A stretch of 22,234 nt of DNA, taken from positions 1-22,234 of the forward strand of contig JAJDEH010000316.1 of NCBI GenBank assembly GCA_029259935.1. The letters are read 5' to 3'. The DNA comes from Planctomycetota bacterium. GTDB taxonomy: Bacteria > Planctomycetota > Planctomycetia > Pirellulales > Pirellulaceae. The notes under the pieces were generated by a model. The model saw only the letters and a program-made list of their open reading frames with translations, had not been told where the DNA came from and ran no database searches. This document shows, one piece after another, positions 1-8,041 of the stretch (its first letter is position 1; each line of letters begins with the position of its first letter). A program made the position numbers and the translations under genes.

Positions 1-71
1 GTGTGCGGGAGAACCGCATGCACGGTTCGGAGGGAGGGGAGTCCGGCTCAACCGGACTTCCCTACCCCTAT
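1..71 (+). mobile_element. 3' end of a group II intron (domains V and VI), truncated by the window
   Basis: Positions 1-28 fold as most of a group II domain V: a GCGG/CCGC-capped hairpin closing with GCACGGTTC. A G-rich linker follows, then a domain VI hairpin with stem GTCCGG (41-46) and CCGGAC (52-57). The likely branch-point adenosine is A64, the eighth base from an inferred 3' end at T71 (CCCCTAT, then the exon CCGCGATTG). The first bases of domain V and all upstream domains lie outside the window. The intron runs on the + strand and stops 37 bases from the lptB stop codon, antisense to that gene. The structure call is by eye and the exact boundary may be off by a base or two. Confidence 0.8.
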
Positions 72-108
72 CCGCGATTGCGCCGAACTGGGCGCTCGCC
101 CCGTCGTC

Positions 109-909
109 TTAGTCCAGATCGGTTCGGCGGATCGGCTCGGTTGAGACGCTTGTCCGGTTGAAGTGCGGGCGGGGCGGGCCGGTGGAGGTTGCATCAATCT
201 CGCCCAGGTACTTGCGTTTTACATCGGGATGCCGAACGATTTCGTCGGTGGTCCCTTGGCACAGCACCTTCCCTTCACTAATCACGTAGGTGCGATCGGT
301 GATCTGCAGAATTTCTCGTGCCGCATGATCCGTAATCAAGATCGCAATTCCCTGAGCTTGCAGGTCGTGGATGACCGATTGGATGCTCTGCACCGTCACC
401 GGGTCGATGCCGGCAAATGGCTCATCAAGCATGATGATTTCCGGATCCGAGACCAAGCAACGAGCAATCTCCAGCCGACGGCGTTCCCCGCCAGACAGTT
501 TGCCAGCCTTGGAACGACGGATGTGGGTAATCTTGAATTGTTCCAGCAGATCGTCGCAACGCGCGCGGCGTGCCTTGCGCGACATGCCCAACAATTCCAT
601 CACGGCCAACAGGTTCTGCTCGGCGGAGAGCTTGCGAAAGACGCTCGATTCCTGAGCCAGATAGCCCATTCCTCCATCCCGCGCGCGAAGGAACATGGGC
701 CAACTGGTGACGTCGGTGCCGCTGAGGATGACCTTTCCCTGATCGGGTTCGATGAGCCCGCAGGTCATACGAAAACAAGTCGTCTTCCCAGCCCCGTTGG
801 GGCCGAGCAAGCCCACGATCTCTCCCGTGTCGACCTGCAAGCTAACCCCATCCACCACCTTGCGTCGGCCAAACGTTTTGACCAATCGTTCCACTCGTAG
901 AATTGACAT
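109..909 (-). CDS. lptB: LPS export ABC transporter ATP-binding protein LptB
   Basis: This is the cytoplasmic ATPase of the Lpt machine, which powers extraction of lipopolysaccharide from the inner membrane with LptF and LptG. The 266-aa protein has Walker A GPNGAGKTT (36-44), the LptB-typical segment YLAQESSVFRKLS (83-95), signature LSGGERRR (138-145), Walker B IIMLDEP (158-164), FAGIDP (165-170) and H-loop His195. The usual DHNVRE segment reads DHAARE. The start at 909 is chosen because GGAGG lies seven bases upstream; an in-frame ATG at 939 would add ten residues without support. A 25-residue polar tail (about 240-266) goes beyond the family core. It lies 63 bases downstream of signal peptidase paralogue 1 on the same strand, so cotranscription is likely. 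Other Lpt genes are not in view. Confidence 0.93.
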   Translation of the reverse strand: MSILRVERLVKTFGRRKVVDGVSLQVDTGEIVGLLGPNGAGKTTCFRMTCGLIEPDQGKVILSGTDVTSWPMFLRARDGGMGYLAQESSVFRKLSAEQNLLAVMELLGMSRKARRARCDDLLEQFKITHIRRSKAGKLSGGERRRLEIARCLVSDPEIIMLDEPFAGIDPVTVQSIQSVIHDLQAQGIAILITDHAAREILQITDRTYVISEGKVLCQGTTDEIVRHPDVKRKYLGEIDATSTGPPRPHFNRTSVSTEPIRRTDLD

Positions 910-972
910 CGAAAGTCCTCCCTGACTTTTAATCGCCATCGACCGCGTGGCGACCTAACCCTGATTGTGGTC

Positions 973-2838
973 CTATCTAATAAACCGCATGCGGCGGACG
1001 TTGGGTGTAAAGGGAACCGGCCGGTCGAATCCGTGCGGCCAGTAAATGAACAGCGCCTTTCCCGTAAGCAGTCGGCGCTCGACATAAGGAATGGGAACGC
1101 CTCCATCTGGCGGGTCCCTCCAAAATCTGGCATCGCTGCTGGAAGGACTGTTATCGCCCAACGGCAAAAACTGGTCTTCTTCCAAAGGATATTGCGGTTC
1201 CAGTTCACCACTGTCAAACATCGTCTTGTTACCTTCCCAACTGGTGGGATCATCGAAGACCGGCCAGATTGAGTCTCCACTGCCGAATCGAGGTTTCCGA
1301 TCGCTTTCGGGCATGGAAACGTAGTACACATCTCGCAAGACGCGCAGCCTATGAACCACAAGCGAAGCGCCGCGGCTGCCAATTCCCAGCGGCTCGGCAT
1401 CTCCGGGATCACTGGCAGAGTATCGAGGCACCGAATTGACGGCCGCCTCATGGCGAGGAAAGCCGGGCTTGGCAGCCACATAGGTTGCCCTCTTGTTCTT
1501 CATCTGGGGAAACTTGACCACCCGATTGTCAACCCACAGCGCCAATTCATCGTCAACATTGGCGAAACGCAATTGATACTGGCCAGGCCCTCGCACGATG
1601 CTGGATCCCGTTAGCGAGGATTTGGTTTCTCCCGTCTGCTCATCAAGGAATAGGCCATTGCCATCGTCGATCGCCAGCGTGACGTCGCCGCTGCTGACGT
1701 CAATCTGGCAAGTATAGTGAATGCCGCCCTCAACCAAATCGAGCAGCAATTCTCCTGATTCGCTTTTCACTTCGACATTGGCTTCCATGCCAAGATCCCC
1801 CACCCAATGCGATCCGGCGAATTCCAACGAGCCGAACGGTTTGGAATGCCCGTTGGAGACTTTGCGAAAGTTGTAGGCGTAAAAATCGGTAATTAGTTGC
1901 CCTCGCCGTTGGTGGATATCCGGAGGCAAATTGCCCGCGTCGATATATTCCGTCCAATCCAGGTGTAGCAATTCATCCGAACCCCAACGAGGAATCAAAT
2001 GGCGATATCGCAACCAGCTTGCCGCTCCATTCGAACCTTGTGCCGAAAACTGCTGCTTCCGCCCCTCGTCTGAAATCTCCCAGGAGGAATCCTCCGGATT
2101 GACCGACCACTCTTGCCAACGAGACGGCCAACCTACTGTACGAAGCTTGTCGGCAATGTGATCGGTGTCGTCCACCAACTGCAGCATGGCCTTGAGCTTG
2201 TGTGCCGGTTTGCGGGCAATCCGAAATTCCTCATCGCCTTTCTTTACGAAAATGTCGCCTTGTTTGATCAGGATTGTTTCACCCGGTAGCCCAATCAAGC
2301 GTTTGATGTAATTTTGCTTGGCGTTACTTGGGAACTTGAAGACAATAACGTCCCATCTTTGTGGTTCGCCCAGTTCATAAGCAAACTTGGAGACGAGAAT
2401 TCGATCGCCCATATAGGACCTGTGATCGAGGTGCGTCCGCCCATCCGTGTTCGGATTGTACGAGGGGTTTTCCGACCGACGCAATTCCGTTGGAAATCGG
2501 CAGATTGGACAGGTTGTCTGCGTTACGAAGGCGACCTGCCGGGCATCTCTGTTTTCACTGCTAGCGCCCGTTCGATACCTGTGACCGCATTGCTCGCACA
2601 CCTGGTCGATGTGGCGTCCCTGCAGCGTGGGCGCCATCGATCCGGTGGGAATAACAAACGCTTCCGCTTCAAACGCACGAAACAAAAAGGCCAATATGAC
2701 GGCAATCACAATCGATTCGATGGTCTCGCGAATGCCACGGCTGGTGAGATCCGATGACCGACTTGCCTTCTTTGCCACCGCTGCCGCCGCCGCATTTGAA
2801 TGGACACTCGAAGCGGGATTGGATTTGGGTCGATTCAT
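973..2838 (-). CDS. lepB: Signal peptidase I, long form with zinc-ribbon and beta-rich insert (paralogue 1)
   Basis: Family S26 membrane protease that cleaves signal peptides from exported proteins. Of 621 aa, about 41-57 form the N-terminal membrane anchor. The catalytic Ser67 lies in IPTGSMAPTL and Lys179 in NYIKRLIGLPGE; the C-terminal box is GDNSPSSSDARFW (561-573). Between the catalytic residues sits a CxxC pair, C81/C84 with C110/C113, which looks like a zinc ribbon. Between about 200 and 510 there is a long insert; its second half (about 335-505) is beta-rich with YQLRFANVDDELALWVDN, like LamG/concanavalin-type sandwiches. Typical bacterial LepB is 180-330 aa, so this form is about twice that. 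Start ATG 2838 is preferred over an upstream TTG (2883) that would put extra sequence before the anchor. No clear Shine-Dalgarno is visible. Confidence 0.9.
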   Translation of the reverse strand: MNRPKSNPASSVHSNAAAAAVAKKASRSSDLTSRGIRETIESIVIAVILAFLFRAFEAEAFVIPTGSMAPTLQGRHIDQVCEQCGHRYRTGASSENRDARQVAFVTQTTCPICRFPTELRRSENPSYNPNTDGRTHLDHRSYMGDRILVSKFAYELGEPQRWDVIVFKFPSNAKQNYIKRLIGLPGETILIKQGDIFVKKGDEEFRIARKPAHKLKAMLQLVDDTDHIADKLRTVGWPSRWQEWSVNPEDSSWEISDEGRKQQFSAQGSNGAASWLRYRHLIPRWGSDELLHLDWTEYIDAGNLPPDIHQRRGQLITDFYAYNFRKVSNGHSKPFGSLEFAGSHWVGDLGMEANVEVKSESGELLLDLVEGGIHYTCQIDVSSGDVTLAIDDGNGLFLDEQTGETKSSLTGSSIVRGPGQYQLRFANVDDELALWVDNRVVKFPQMKNKRATYVAAKPGFPRHEAAVNSVPRYSASDPGDAEPLGIGSRGASLVVHRLRVLRDVYYVSMPESDRKPRFGSGDSIWPVFDDPTSWEGNKTMFDSGELEPQYPLEEDQFLPLGDNSPSSSDARFWRDPPDGGVPIPYVERRLLTGKALFIYWPHGFDRPVPFTPNVRRMRFIR

Positions 2839-2992
2839 GCTAAGTACTCGAATGAATTGGCAAGAGCTGGCAATGGCACACAAAACTCCATTTCAGTATT
2901 TCGCCGCGAAGGTAGCGAATATAGCGAAAAATTCCGCCACTCGATATGTGAAACAAGGTCCGGGCGGCGGCCCTGCTGGGATCGGCGGCGAC

Positions 2993-4354
2993 TTACTGGG
3001 CCGGGTCCATCGCTCGACTCGGCGGCATTAACACTTTGCCCACAAGTGACTTACGACTGACGTGGGAGACATTCCAGTGGCGGCTGTCGACCGACAGTGG
3101 GGCGTTATCTCCCAGTACTAGGTATTGATCGGGGCCCAACGGGACTTCAAAGTTCTCGTCGGCCCCGCCGTTCTCATCGGGCTCGTCGCGGTTGGCGGGC
3201 AAATAATACAGGTCGCGAAAGACCCGCAGTCGTTCGATCACCAATCGGTCGCCGACGACACCCACGCCTAGCGCCGCAGCGGTCGGCTCCAGCGGTTTGG
3301 CCAGGGGTGCATAGTCAACCTTCAGTTGCTGTTTCCCGTTGATAGCAAACATGACTCGCTGATCGCAGACTGCGATCTCGACGTCCTGCGAGACATCATT
3401 CGAGGCGATGGCACCGTCCCGCCGCGCGATTTGCTTGTTTCCGCGGAGAAGCACGATTTCTCGGCGGTCTGAATCCGAGAAGACCGTGAACCACTCGCGG
3501 CCATCGTGAATTCTGAATGTCAGCCGCTTCCAGTTTCCGGCCTTGATTTGGGCCGATAACAGCACGTCGGTAACGGCGTTTAGCGTTCTAGAGGCACTTT
3601 GGTTGTACCCATAATGGTCGCGAATGGGTTGTTCCGCGGTTCTCGCGACCGGCGTGGCAAAGCAATTCCAATGGTGATAAACCAGCCACTCGACCTCGTC
3701 GTTCGTCGATCCTGCTGGATTTCTTCGAGTGCCTTCGAGTACAAATTTGCCTTCCCGCCGCCGCCAGCGACTCTGTTCCGTCGCGCCGCGCCAACGAGGT
3801 GGCAAAGAGGGGTCCAAATGCGTGGCGTGCTGGCTGTCGTGAACCAACTGGGCCACGGAGCGCAGTTGGTCGAGCGATTTTCGCAGGATCTGATCTCGAT
3901 CGAACAGATCGCCGTGGTGAATCGAAATCTGTTCGCCAGGTAGTCCGACAATCCTCTTTACCACCTGCTTTGTGGCTTCATTCTCATGAACACGTAGGGC
4001 GACGACTTCCCAGCGCCGTGGCCCCCGGGCCACGAAAGCCCTCTTGTCGACGGTCACAACGTCACCTGGCTTGTGCTGGGCGGCTGTGAGCCGATTGGCA
4101 ACATGGCCGCAGTTGGGGCAGACCACCCGGCGGCTGGACGGCGGGGCGTCGGCGTCGCAGGAGAACTCGAATCCGCAGTCTTCACAGGTTACGTCGAAGT
4201 GATCTCCGCACAGGCGTTCGCCCATCGATCCCCCCATGACTTGAAAGACTGCCAGCTTGGACCCGGTCTCATCACGCCAGCTCAACCATGCGATCACCAA
4301 GGTAAAGATCGCCAGCAACAGATGGGAAACGAGCAAACGTCGCGGGATAGACAT
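2993..4354 (-). CDS. Signal peptidase I-like protein with zinc-ribbon (paralogue 2)
   Basis: A second, diverged S26 signal peptidase of 453 aa, encoded 154 bases upstream of paralogue 1 and in the same direction. One membrane segment spans about 7-26. The catalytic pair is retained: Ser43 in VMGGSMGERL and Lys133 in VVKRIVGLPGE. The last box is LGDNAPLSVDSRHW (414-427). The residues before the Ser are unusual, GG rather than the common SG or TG after Pro. A zinc-ribbon pattern C57/C60 and C79/C82 is shared with the neighbour. The insert (about 145-405) is shorter and ends in the same pattern, LVIERLRVFRDLYYLP (371-386). The pair looks like an old tandem duplication. It could have different substrates or act only on a subset of exported proteins; whether it is active cannot be seen here. 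Confidence 0.85.
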   Translation of the reverse strand: MSIPRRLLVSHLLLAIFTLVIAWLSWRDETGSKLAVFQVMGGSMGERLCGDHFDVTCEDCGFEFSCDADAPPSSRRVVCPNCGHVANRLTAAQHKPGDVVTVDKRAFVARGPRRWEVVALRVHENEATKQVVKRIVGLPGEQISIHHGDLFDRDQILRKSLDQLRSVAQLVHDSQHATHLDPSLPPRWRGATEQSRWRRREGKFVLEGTRRNPAGSTNDEVEWLVYHHWNCFATPVARTAEQPIRDHYGYNQSASRTLNAVTDVLLSAQIKAGNWKRLTFRIHDGREWFTVFSDSDRREIVLLRGNKQIARRDGAIASNDVSQDVEIAVCDQRVMFAINGKQQLKVDYAPLAKPLEPTAAALGVGVVGDRLVIERLRVFRDLYYLPANRDEPDENGGADENFEVPLGPDQYLVLGDNAPLSVDSRHWNVSHVSRKSLVGKVLMPPSRAMDPAQ

Positions 4355-4458
4355 GAGTTCTCTTGATGCGGCAAATCGTCCGATGGACCGACCCTGCAGT
4401 CCATTCTATGACACTGGCCGACATCAAGGGCAAAGCCCGCCACGGCCAACCGTCCCCG

Positions 4459-4487
4459 TTGACCCAGCGATCCAAGACTGATAGACT
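4459..4487 (+). promoter_or_regulatory. Candidate sigma70-type promoter for rpsB
   Basis: TTGACC (4459-4464) and TAGACT (4482-4487) are separated by 17 bases. The -35 box matches five of six consensus positions and the -10 box four of six. It would start transcription near 4494 and give a leader of about 130 bases before the rpsB GTG. Planctomycete promoter consensus is not well fixed, so this is a by-eye candidate. Confidence 0.4.
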
Positions 4488-4576
4488 TTTCGGTTTGTCA
4501 CATGTGGCAGCAAGTGCCGCCGTGGCTTATCTTTACAGTTTTTCTCACCCCCCTTTCAATGGTTTGTTGTGATGGT

Positions 4577-4594
4577 TCACCTGCTTCAAGGTGA
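4577..4594 (+). promoter_or_regulatory. Hairpin in the rpsB leader
   Basis: TCACCT (4577-4582) pairs with AGGTGA (4589-4594) around a six-base loop, about 20 bases before the ribosome binding site. In several bacteria the rpsB leader is the target of S2 autoregulation. Whether this small stem takes part is inference only. Confidence 0.25.
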
Positions 4595-4613
4595 GCACAT
4601 CGTCACGACGGTC

Positions 4614-4619
4614 AGGAGA
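4614..4619 (+). promoter_or_regulatory. Ribosome binding site that fixes the rpsB start
   Basis: AGGAGA ends seven bases before GTG 4627. This favours the GTG start over the ATG-like reading at 4591, whose extra twelve residues (rich in Ser and Arg) are not part of the S2 family. Confidence 0.65.
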
Positions 4620-4626
4620 TTTTTTT

Positions 4627-5418
4627 GTGGCACAGGAGATCGTTAAACAGTTAGTCGAGGCAGGAGTACATTTTGGGCACCGGGCAAGTCGTTGGAATCC
4701 CAAGATGTCGCCCTACATTTACGCTCGCAAGAATCTGATTCACATTATCGACATTCGCGAAACAGTTCGCGGCTTGTTGCGAGCAAAGAAATACTTGGCC
4801 AAGGTCGCGGCAGGCGGCAGTTTGGTCTTATTCGTCGGCACCAAGCGCCAGGCGGGCGACGCCGTCGAGCGCGAAGCATTACGCTGTGGAATGCCGTTCG
4901 TCAGCGAGCGATGGCTGGGCGGAGCTCTGACCAACTTCCGCACGGTGCGCAGCCGGCTCTCGCGGTTGGAAGAGCTTGAGGCGTTGCGGGCTGGCGATGG
5001 GATGTCGAGTTATTCGAAGAAGATGCAGTCGGCGCTCAATCGCGAATATCGAAAAATGTATCGCAACTTGAATGGTCTGCGGTCCATGAACCGTTTGCCT
5101 GAGTGCGTGGTCGTGTTCGATCCGAAAAAGGAAAAGAACGCCGTCCGCGAATCTCACATTCTGGGGATCACCACCGTCGCGCTGATTGATACCGATTGCG
5201 ATCCCGACCAAGTCGATCTGCCCATTCCAGGCAACGATGACGGAATTCGATCGATTGAAGTGATCGCTCGCCACATGGCGGATGCCGTTCTCGCGGGGAA
5301 AGCCGAATTGCCGGGTCAGGCGAAAGCCGAGGCCGATGCCCCGTCAACCAATGGCGACGGAGCGACTGCGGCGGCGGCCGAGGCCGAAAAGAGCGAGGCC
5401 GAGCCCCCCGCCGCCTAG
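4627..5418 (+). CDS. rpsB: 30S ribosomal protein S2
   Basis: Structural protein of the small ribosomal subunit. The 263-aa product has hallmark S2 blocks: VEAGVHFGH (11-18 region), [21 protein letters not shown] (around 23-43), FVGTKRQA (69-76), [10 protein letters not shown] (95-104) and the switch segment [20 protein letters not shown] (157-176). The fold ends near residue 225; an Ala/Glu-rich, low-complexity tail (226-263) follows and is probably disordered. It starts with GTG and a good Shine-Dalgarno. It heads the conserved rpsB-tsf block and is transcribed divergently from the signal peptidase genes, with 272 bases between the starts. Confidence 0.97.
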   Translation: MAQEIVKQLVEAGVHFGHRASRWNPKMSPYIYARKNLIHIIDIRETVRGLLRAKKYLAKVAAGGSLVLFVGTKRQAGDAVEREALRCGMPFVSERWLGGALTNFRTVRSRLSRLEELEALRAGDGMSSYSKKMQSALNREYRKMYRNLNGLRSMNRLPECVVVFDPKKEKNAVRESHILGITTVALIDTDCDPDQVDLPIPGNDDGIRSIEVIARHMADAVLAGKAELPGQAKAEADAPSTNGDGATAAAAEAEKSEAEPPAA

Positions 5419-5569
5419 CTGGGCAGTGCCTGAACTAATTGAATTACGCACGGCGAACCTCACGCGCCCGAGGTGGGTCGCTGTTAGATATACCTTTCCG
5501 TCGGAATCCACAATGCGGTTCCGGCTCCCAATTACAATAATCGCCCTTTAACCAACCAGGAGAATTGTC

Positions 5570-6403
5570 ATGGCGATCAGCGCTGCGGCGGTGAAGGAGT
5601 TACGTGAAGAAACCGGCTTGCCGCTGATGGATTGCAAAAAAGCGCTCACCGAATGCGACGGTGACAAAGAGGCCGCCAAGGTCCATTTGCGCGAACAAGG
5701 CAAGAAAATCGAAGGAAAACGTTCCGACCGAGCGACCAGCTTTGGCCGCTTTGGGATCTACGCGAATCTGGATGCGCCGACGGGTGCCATGGTGGAACTG
5801 AAATGTGAAAGCGCCCCGGTCACGCAAAACGACGAGTTCGTTCAACTGGCGAATGACTTGGCGCAACAGTTGGCTACCGGTCCGGGTGCCGCGGATGGGG
5901 ACGCCCTGCTGGCCCAGCCATCGCCCAGCAAGGATGGAATGACTCTAGCGCAACAGAAGGACGACCTGTTCAATCGCATCCGTGAGGTCTTTAACGTTGG
6001 TCGCATCGTGCGGATCGATGGCTCGTGCAACGGCTACAGCCATAATGCCTCGACGGTTGCCGGCGTACTGATCGAAGTCGAAGGCGGCAACGCCGAAGCC
6101 GCCAAGGACGTCTGCATGCACATCGCGGCCATGAGTCCGGTGGGTCTCAATCGCGAAGACGTTCCGACCGAGGAAGTGGAACAAGAGCGAAAAATCCTCA
6201 AAGAAGCCGCTCTCCAGGAGGGAAAACCGGAGAATATCGTCGACAAGATGGTCGAGGGACGGCTGCGAGGATTCTTCGCGGAACGTGTGCTGACCGAGCA
6301 ACCTTTCGTCAAGGAACCCAAGCAGACCGTCGGCAAATACGCCGAAGAAAACGGCATGAAGATCAAGCAGTTCATCCACTGGGTGTTGGGCGACGACGAC
6401 TAG
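5570..6403 (+). CDS. tsf: Translation elongation factor Ts
   Basis: Guanine nucleotide exchange factor that recycles EF-Tu from GDP to GTP form. The 277-aa protein has the N-terminal UBA-like module with LREETGLPLMDCKKALTE (11-28) and the core and C-terminal EF-Ts domains through FIHWVLGDDD at the end. The Shine-Dalgarno AGGAGA lies before ATG 5570. It follows rpsB by 151 bases. An oddity: where most EF-Ts have CETDFVARN, this one has CESAPVTQN (79-87), so the TDFV motif that contacts the EF-Tu nucleotide region reads SAPV. The gene is otherwise intact, so a lineage feature is more likely than decay. Confidence 0.96.
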   Translation: MAISAAAVKELREETGLPLMDCKKALTECDGDKEAAKVHLREQGKKIEGKRSDRATSFGRFGIYANLDAPTGAMVELKCESAPVTQNDEFVQLANDLAQQLATGPGAADGDALLAQPSPSKDGMTLAQQKDDLFNRIREVFNVGRIVRIDGSCNGYSHNASTVAGVLIEVEGGNAEAAKDVCMHIAAMSPVGLNREDVPTEEVEQERKILKEAALQEGKPENIVDKMVEGRLRGFFAERVLTEQPFVKEPKQTVGKYAEENGMKIKQFIHWVLGDDD

Positions 6404-6431
6404 CTTGCCGATCCAACCATTGGAAGATTTC

Positions 6432-6474
6432 AACCAGCCCCGTGCCCCTAGTGGCAGCGGGGCTGGTTCGTTTT
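6432..6474 (+). terminator. Rho-independent terminator candidate after tsf
   Basis: A perfect 11-bp stem, AACCAGCCCCG (6432-6442) with CGGGGCTGGTT (6458-6468), is capped by an inner TGCC/GGCA pairing and followed by CGTTTTG. It begins 29 bases after the tsf stop. This suggests that rpsB-tsf ends here and pyrH-frr has its own promoter, or that read-through is partial. Confidence 0.7.
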
Positions 6475-6488
6475 GCTAGCGAGACCGT

Positions 6489-6522
6489 TTTGCTACATAT
6501 TCTGATTTGCTACATATGCTGA
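6489..6522 (+). repeat. Tandem pair of a 17-bp unit between tsf and pyrH
   Basis: TTTGCTACATATTCTGA (6489-6505) is followed directly by TTTGCTACATATGCTGA (6506-6522), 16 of 17 identical. The AT-rich pair lies between the tsf terminator and pyrH in a 289-base gap that holds no credible gene. It could be a repeated protein-binding site or part of the pyrH promoter. The rest of the gap (6523-6692) shows nothing clear. Confidence 0.75.
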
Positions 6523-6692
6523 ATTCGGGCAAATCACATCCGCCTAAAGTTGTCGTGGCACCAGTGGGAGAATGAGGCCATCAGCGTTACACTTTATCGT
6601 GTTCGCGAAGGTCGTTGCGATCCTAGGCAAGATGCCGAGTAACGAACCAGTCGCTCGCTCAAGCAAAGAACCGACGAATAGAAAGAACGTCC

Positions 6693-7442
6693 ATGCCCGA
6701 CGCCGATCTTCCCTCATACAAACGAGTTGTGCTGAAACTCTCGGGAGAGAGTTTTACTCAGCCTGGCGAACGGGGAATCAGCATGGCGGCGGTGGTCGAT
6801 GTCGCGAGCGCGATCCAATCGGCTCAAGAGGGAGGCTGCGAAGTGGCCGTCGTGATTGGGGGCGGCAACATCCTACGAGGAGCCCAATTCAAGGATCGCA
6901 ACACCAGCATTCAAGAAGCGACGGCCCACTATATGGGGATGTTGGCGACCGTCATCAACGGGCTTGCCTTGCAAGACGCGTTGGAATCCTTGGGCTGCCA
7001 AACTCGGCTCATGTCAGCGATCAAAATGGACGGCGTTTGCGAAGCCTATCTGCGACGCCGGGCGAAAAGACATCTGGAAAAGGGACGCATCATCATTCTA
7101 GCCGCTGGCACGGGAGGCCCGTTCGTGACCACCGACACGGCGGCCGCGCTGCGTGCCTTGGAACTGGAAGCCGACATTGTCCTTAAGGCGACCCGCGTCG
7201 ACGGCGTTTACAGCGACGATCCCGAAAAGAATCCCCACGCGGTTCAGTATCCTTCGCTGAATTACAGTACGATTCTGTCGAAGGGACTCGCGGTGATGGA
7301 TAGCACCGCGATTACGCATTGCATGGAACACAACATGCCGATCCTCGTTTTTAACTTTCAGAAAAAAGGAAACATCCAGCGTGCCGTGGGTGGAGAAAAA
7401 GTGGGAACCTTGATCTCCAGCGCGCCGATGGAAAACGCTTGA
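6693..7442 (+). CDS. pyrH: UMP kinase
   Basis: Phosphorylates UMP to UDP with ATP in pyrimidine nucleotide synthesis; amino-acid-kinase fold, normally a cytoplasmic hexamer. The 249-aa length is close to the family norm. Visible blocks: [10 protein letters not shown] (12-21), [10 protein letters not shown] (54-63), [18 protein letters not shown] (140-157), [18 protein letters not shown] (164-181) and the C-terminal [20 protein letters not shown] (203-222). No strong Shine-Dalgarno is seen before ATG 6693, but the residues just after it match where the family begins. It is followed by frr after 28 bases, the usual arrangement. Confidence 0.96.
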   Translation: MPDADLPSYKRVVLKLSGESFTQPGERGISMAAVVDVASAIQSAQEGGCEVAVVIGGGNILRGAQFKDRNTSIQEATAHYMGMLATVINGLALQDALESLGCQTRLMSAIKMDGVCEAYLRRRAKRHLEKGRIIILAAGTGGPFVTTDTAAALRALELEADIVLKATRVDGVYSDDPEKNPHAVQYPSLNYSTILSKGLAVMDSTAITHCMEHNMPILVFNFQKKGNIQRAVGGEKVGTLISSAPMENA

Positions 7443-7470
7443 AGTCCCGAGACAAAAAGGTGAGCGAATC

Positions 7471-8031
7471 ATGCCAACCGACGAAATCTTGTTTGACGCC
7501 GAAGAACGCATGGAAAAGGCGACTGAAATCCTGAAGAAAAGCCTCTCCGGAATTCGGACGGGCCGAGCGAACCCCGGGTTGGTCGATTCGCTACGAGTCG
7601 AGGCCTATGGTTCGCCGACTCCGATTAAGCAATTGGCATCGGTCGGCGCGCCGGAGCCCACGCAAATCGTGATCCGACCCTACGATCCCAGCACAATCAA
7701 AGACATCGAAAAAGCGATCGTCGCGGAAGATTTGGGGCTGAACCCACAGAACGACGGAAAACTGATTCGCCTCAACATTCCGCCACTGTCGACCGAAAAC
7801 CGCCGCAAACTGGTCAACCGTGTCAAGGAACTGACTGAAGACGCGAAGGTCTCCATTCGAAATATTCGCCGCGACGCCAACAAGGCGGCGGACCAAGAAC
7901 AAAAGGATAAGATCCTTACCGAGGACGAGCGTGACAAGGTAAAAGAGGAAGTTCAAGAACTGACCAAGAAGTACGAAGGCACGGCGACGGAACTTGCCAA
8001 ATCCAAAGAGTCAGAAGTGATGGACGACTAG
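7471..8031 (+). CDS. frr: Ribosome recycling factor
   Basis: Splits post-termination ribosomes together with EF-G. The 186-aa length is the family norm. The helical domain I strands contain ERMEKATEILKKSLSGIRTG (12-31) and RANPGLVDSLRVEAYG, domain II has LASVGAPEPTQIVIRPYD, and the last helix includes IRNIRRDANKAADQEQKD. An AAGGTGAG Shine-Dalgarno lies before ATG 7471. It is the end of the translation-related block; the next gene starts 11 bases later. Confidence 0.97.
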   Translation: MPTDEILFDAEERMEKATEILKKSLSGIRTGRANPGLVDSLRVEAYGSPTPIKQLASVGAPEPTQIVIRPYDPSTIKDIEKAIVAEDLGLNPQNDGKLIRLNIPPLSTENRRKLVNRVKELTEDAKVSIRNIRRDANKAADQEQKDKILTEDERDKVKEEVQELTKKYEGTATELAKSKESEVMDD

Positions 8032-8041
8032 CGAGGCCGTT

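Noticed and set aside
163..900. Long + strand open frame opposite lptB
   Set aside because: It is antisense to a clear LptB with all ABC motifs, and its translation has no recognisable domain.
765..1481. Minus-strand open frame of about 238 aa overlapping lepB and lptB
   Set aside because: It runs in another frame through the ends of two conserved genes and shows no family features.
6572..7186. Open frame of about 204 aa overlapping pyrH
   Set aside because: Its second half is a frame-shifted reading of pyrH and its first part covers the intergenic gap; no Shine-Dalgarno or domain supports it.
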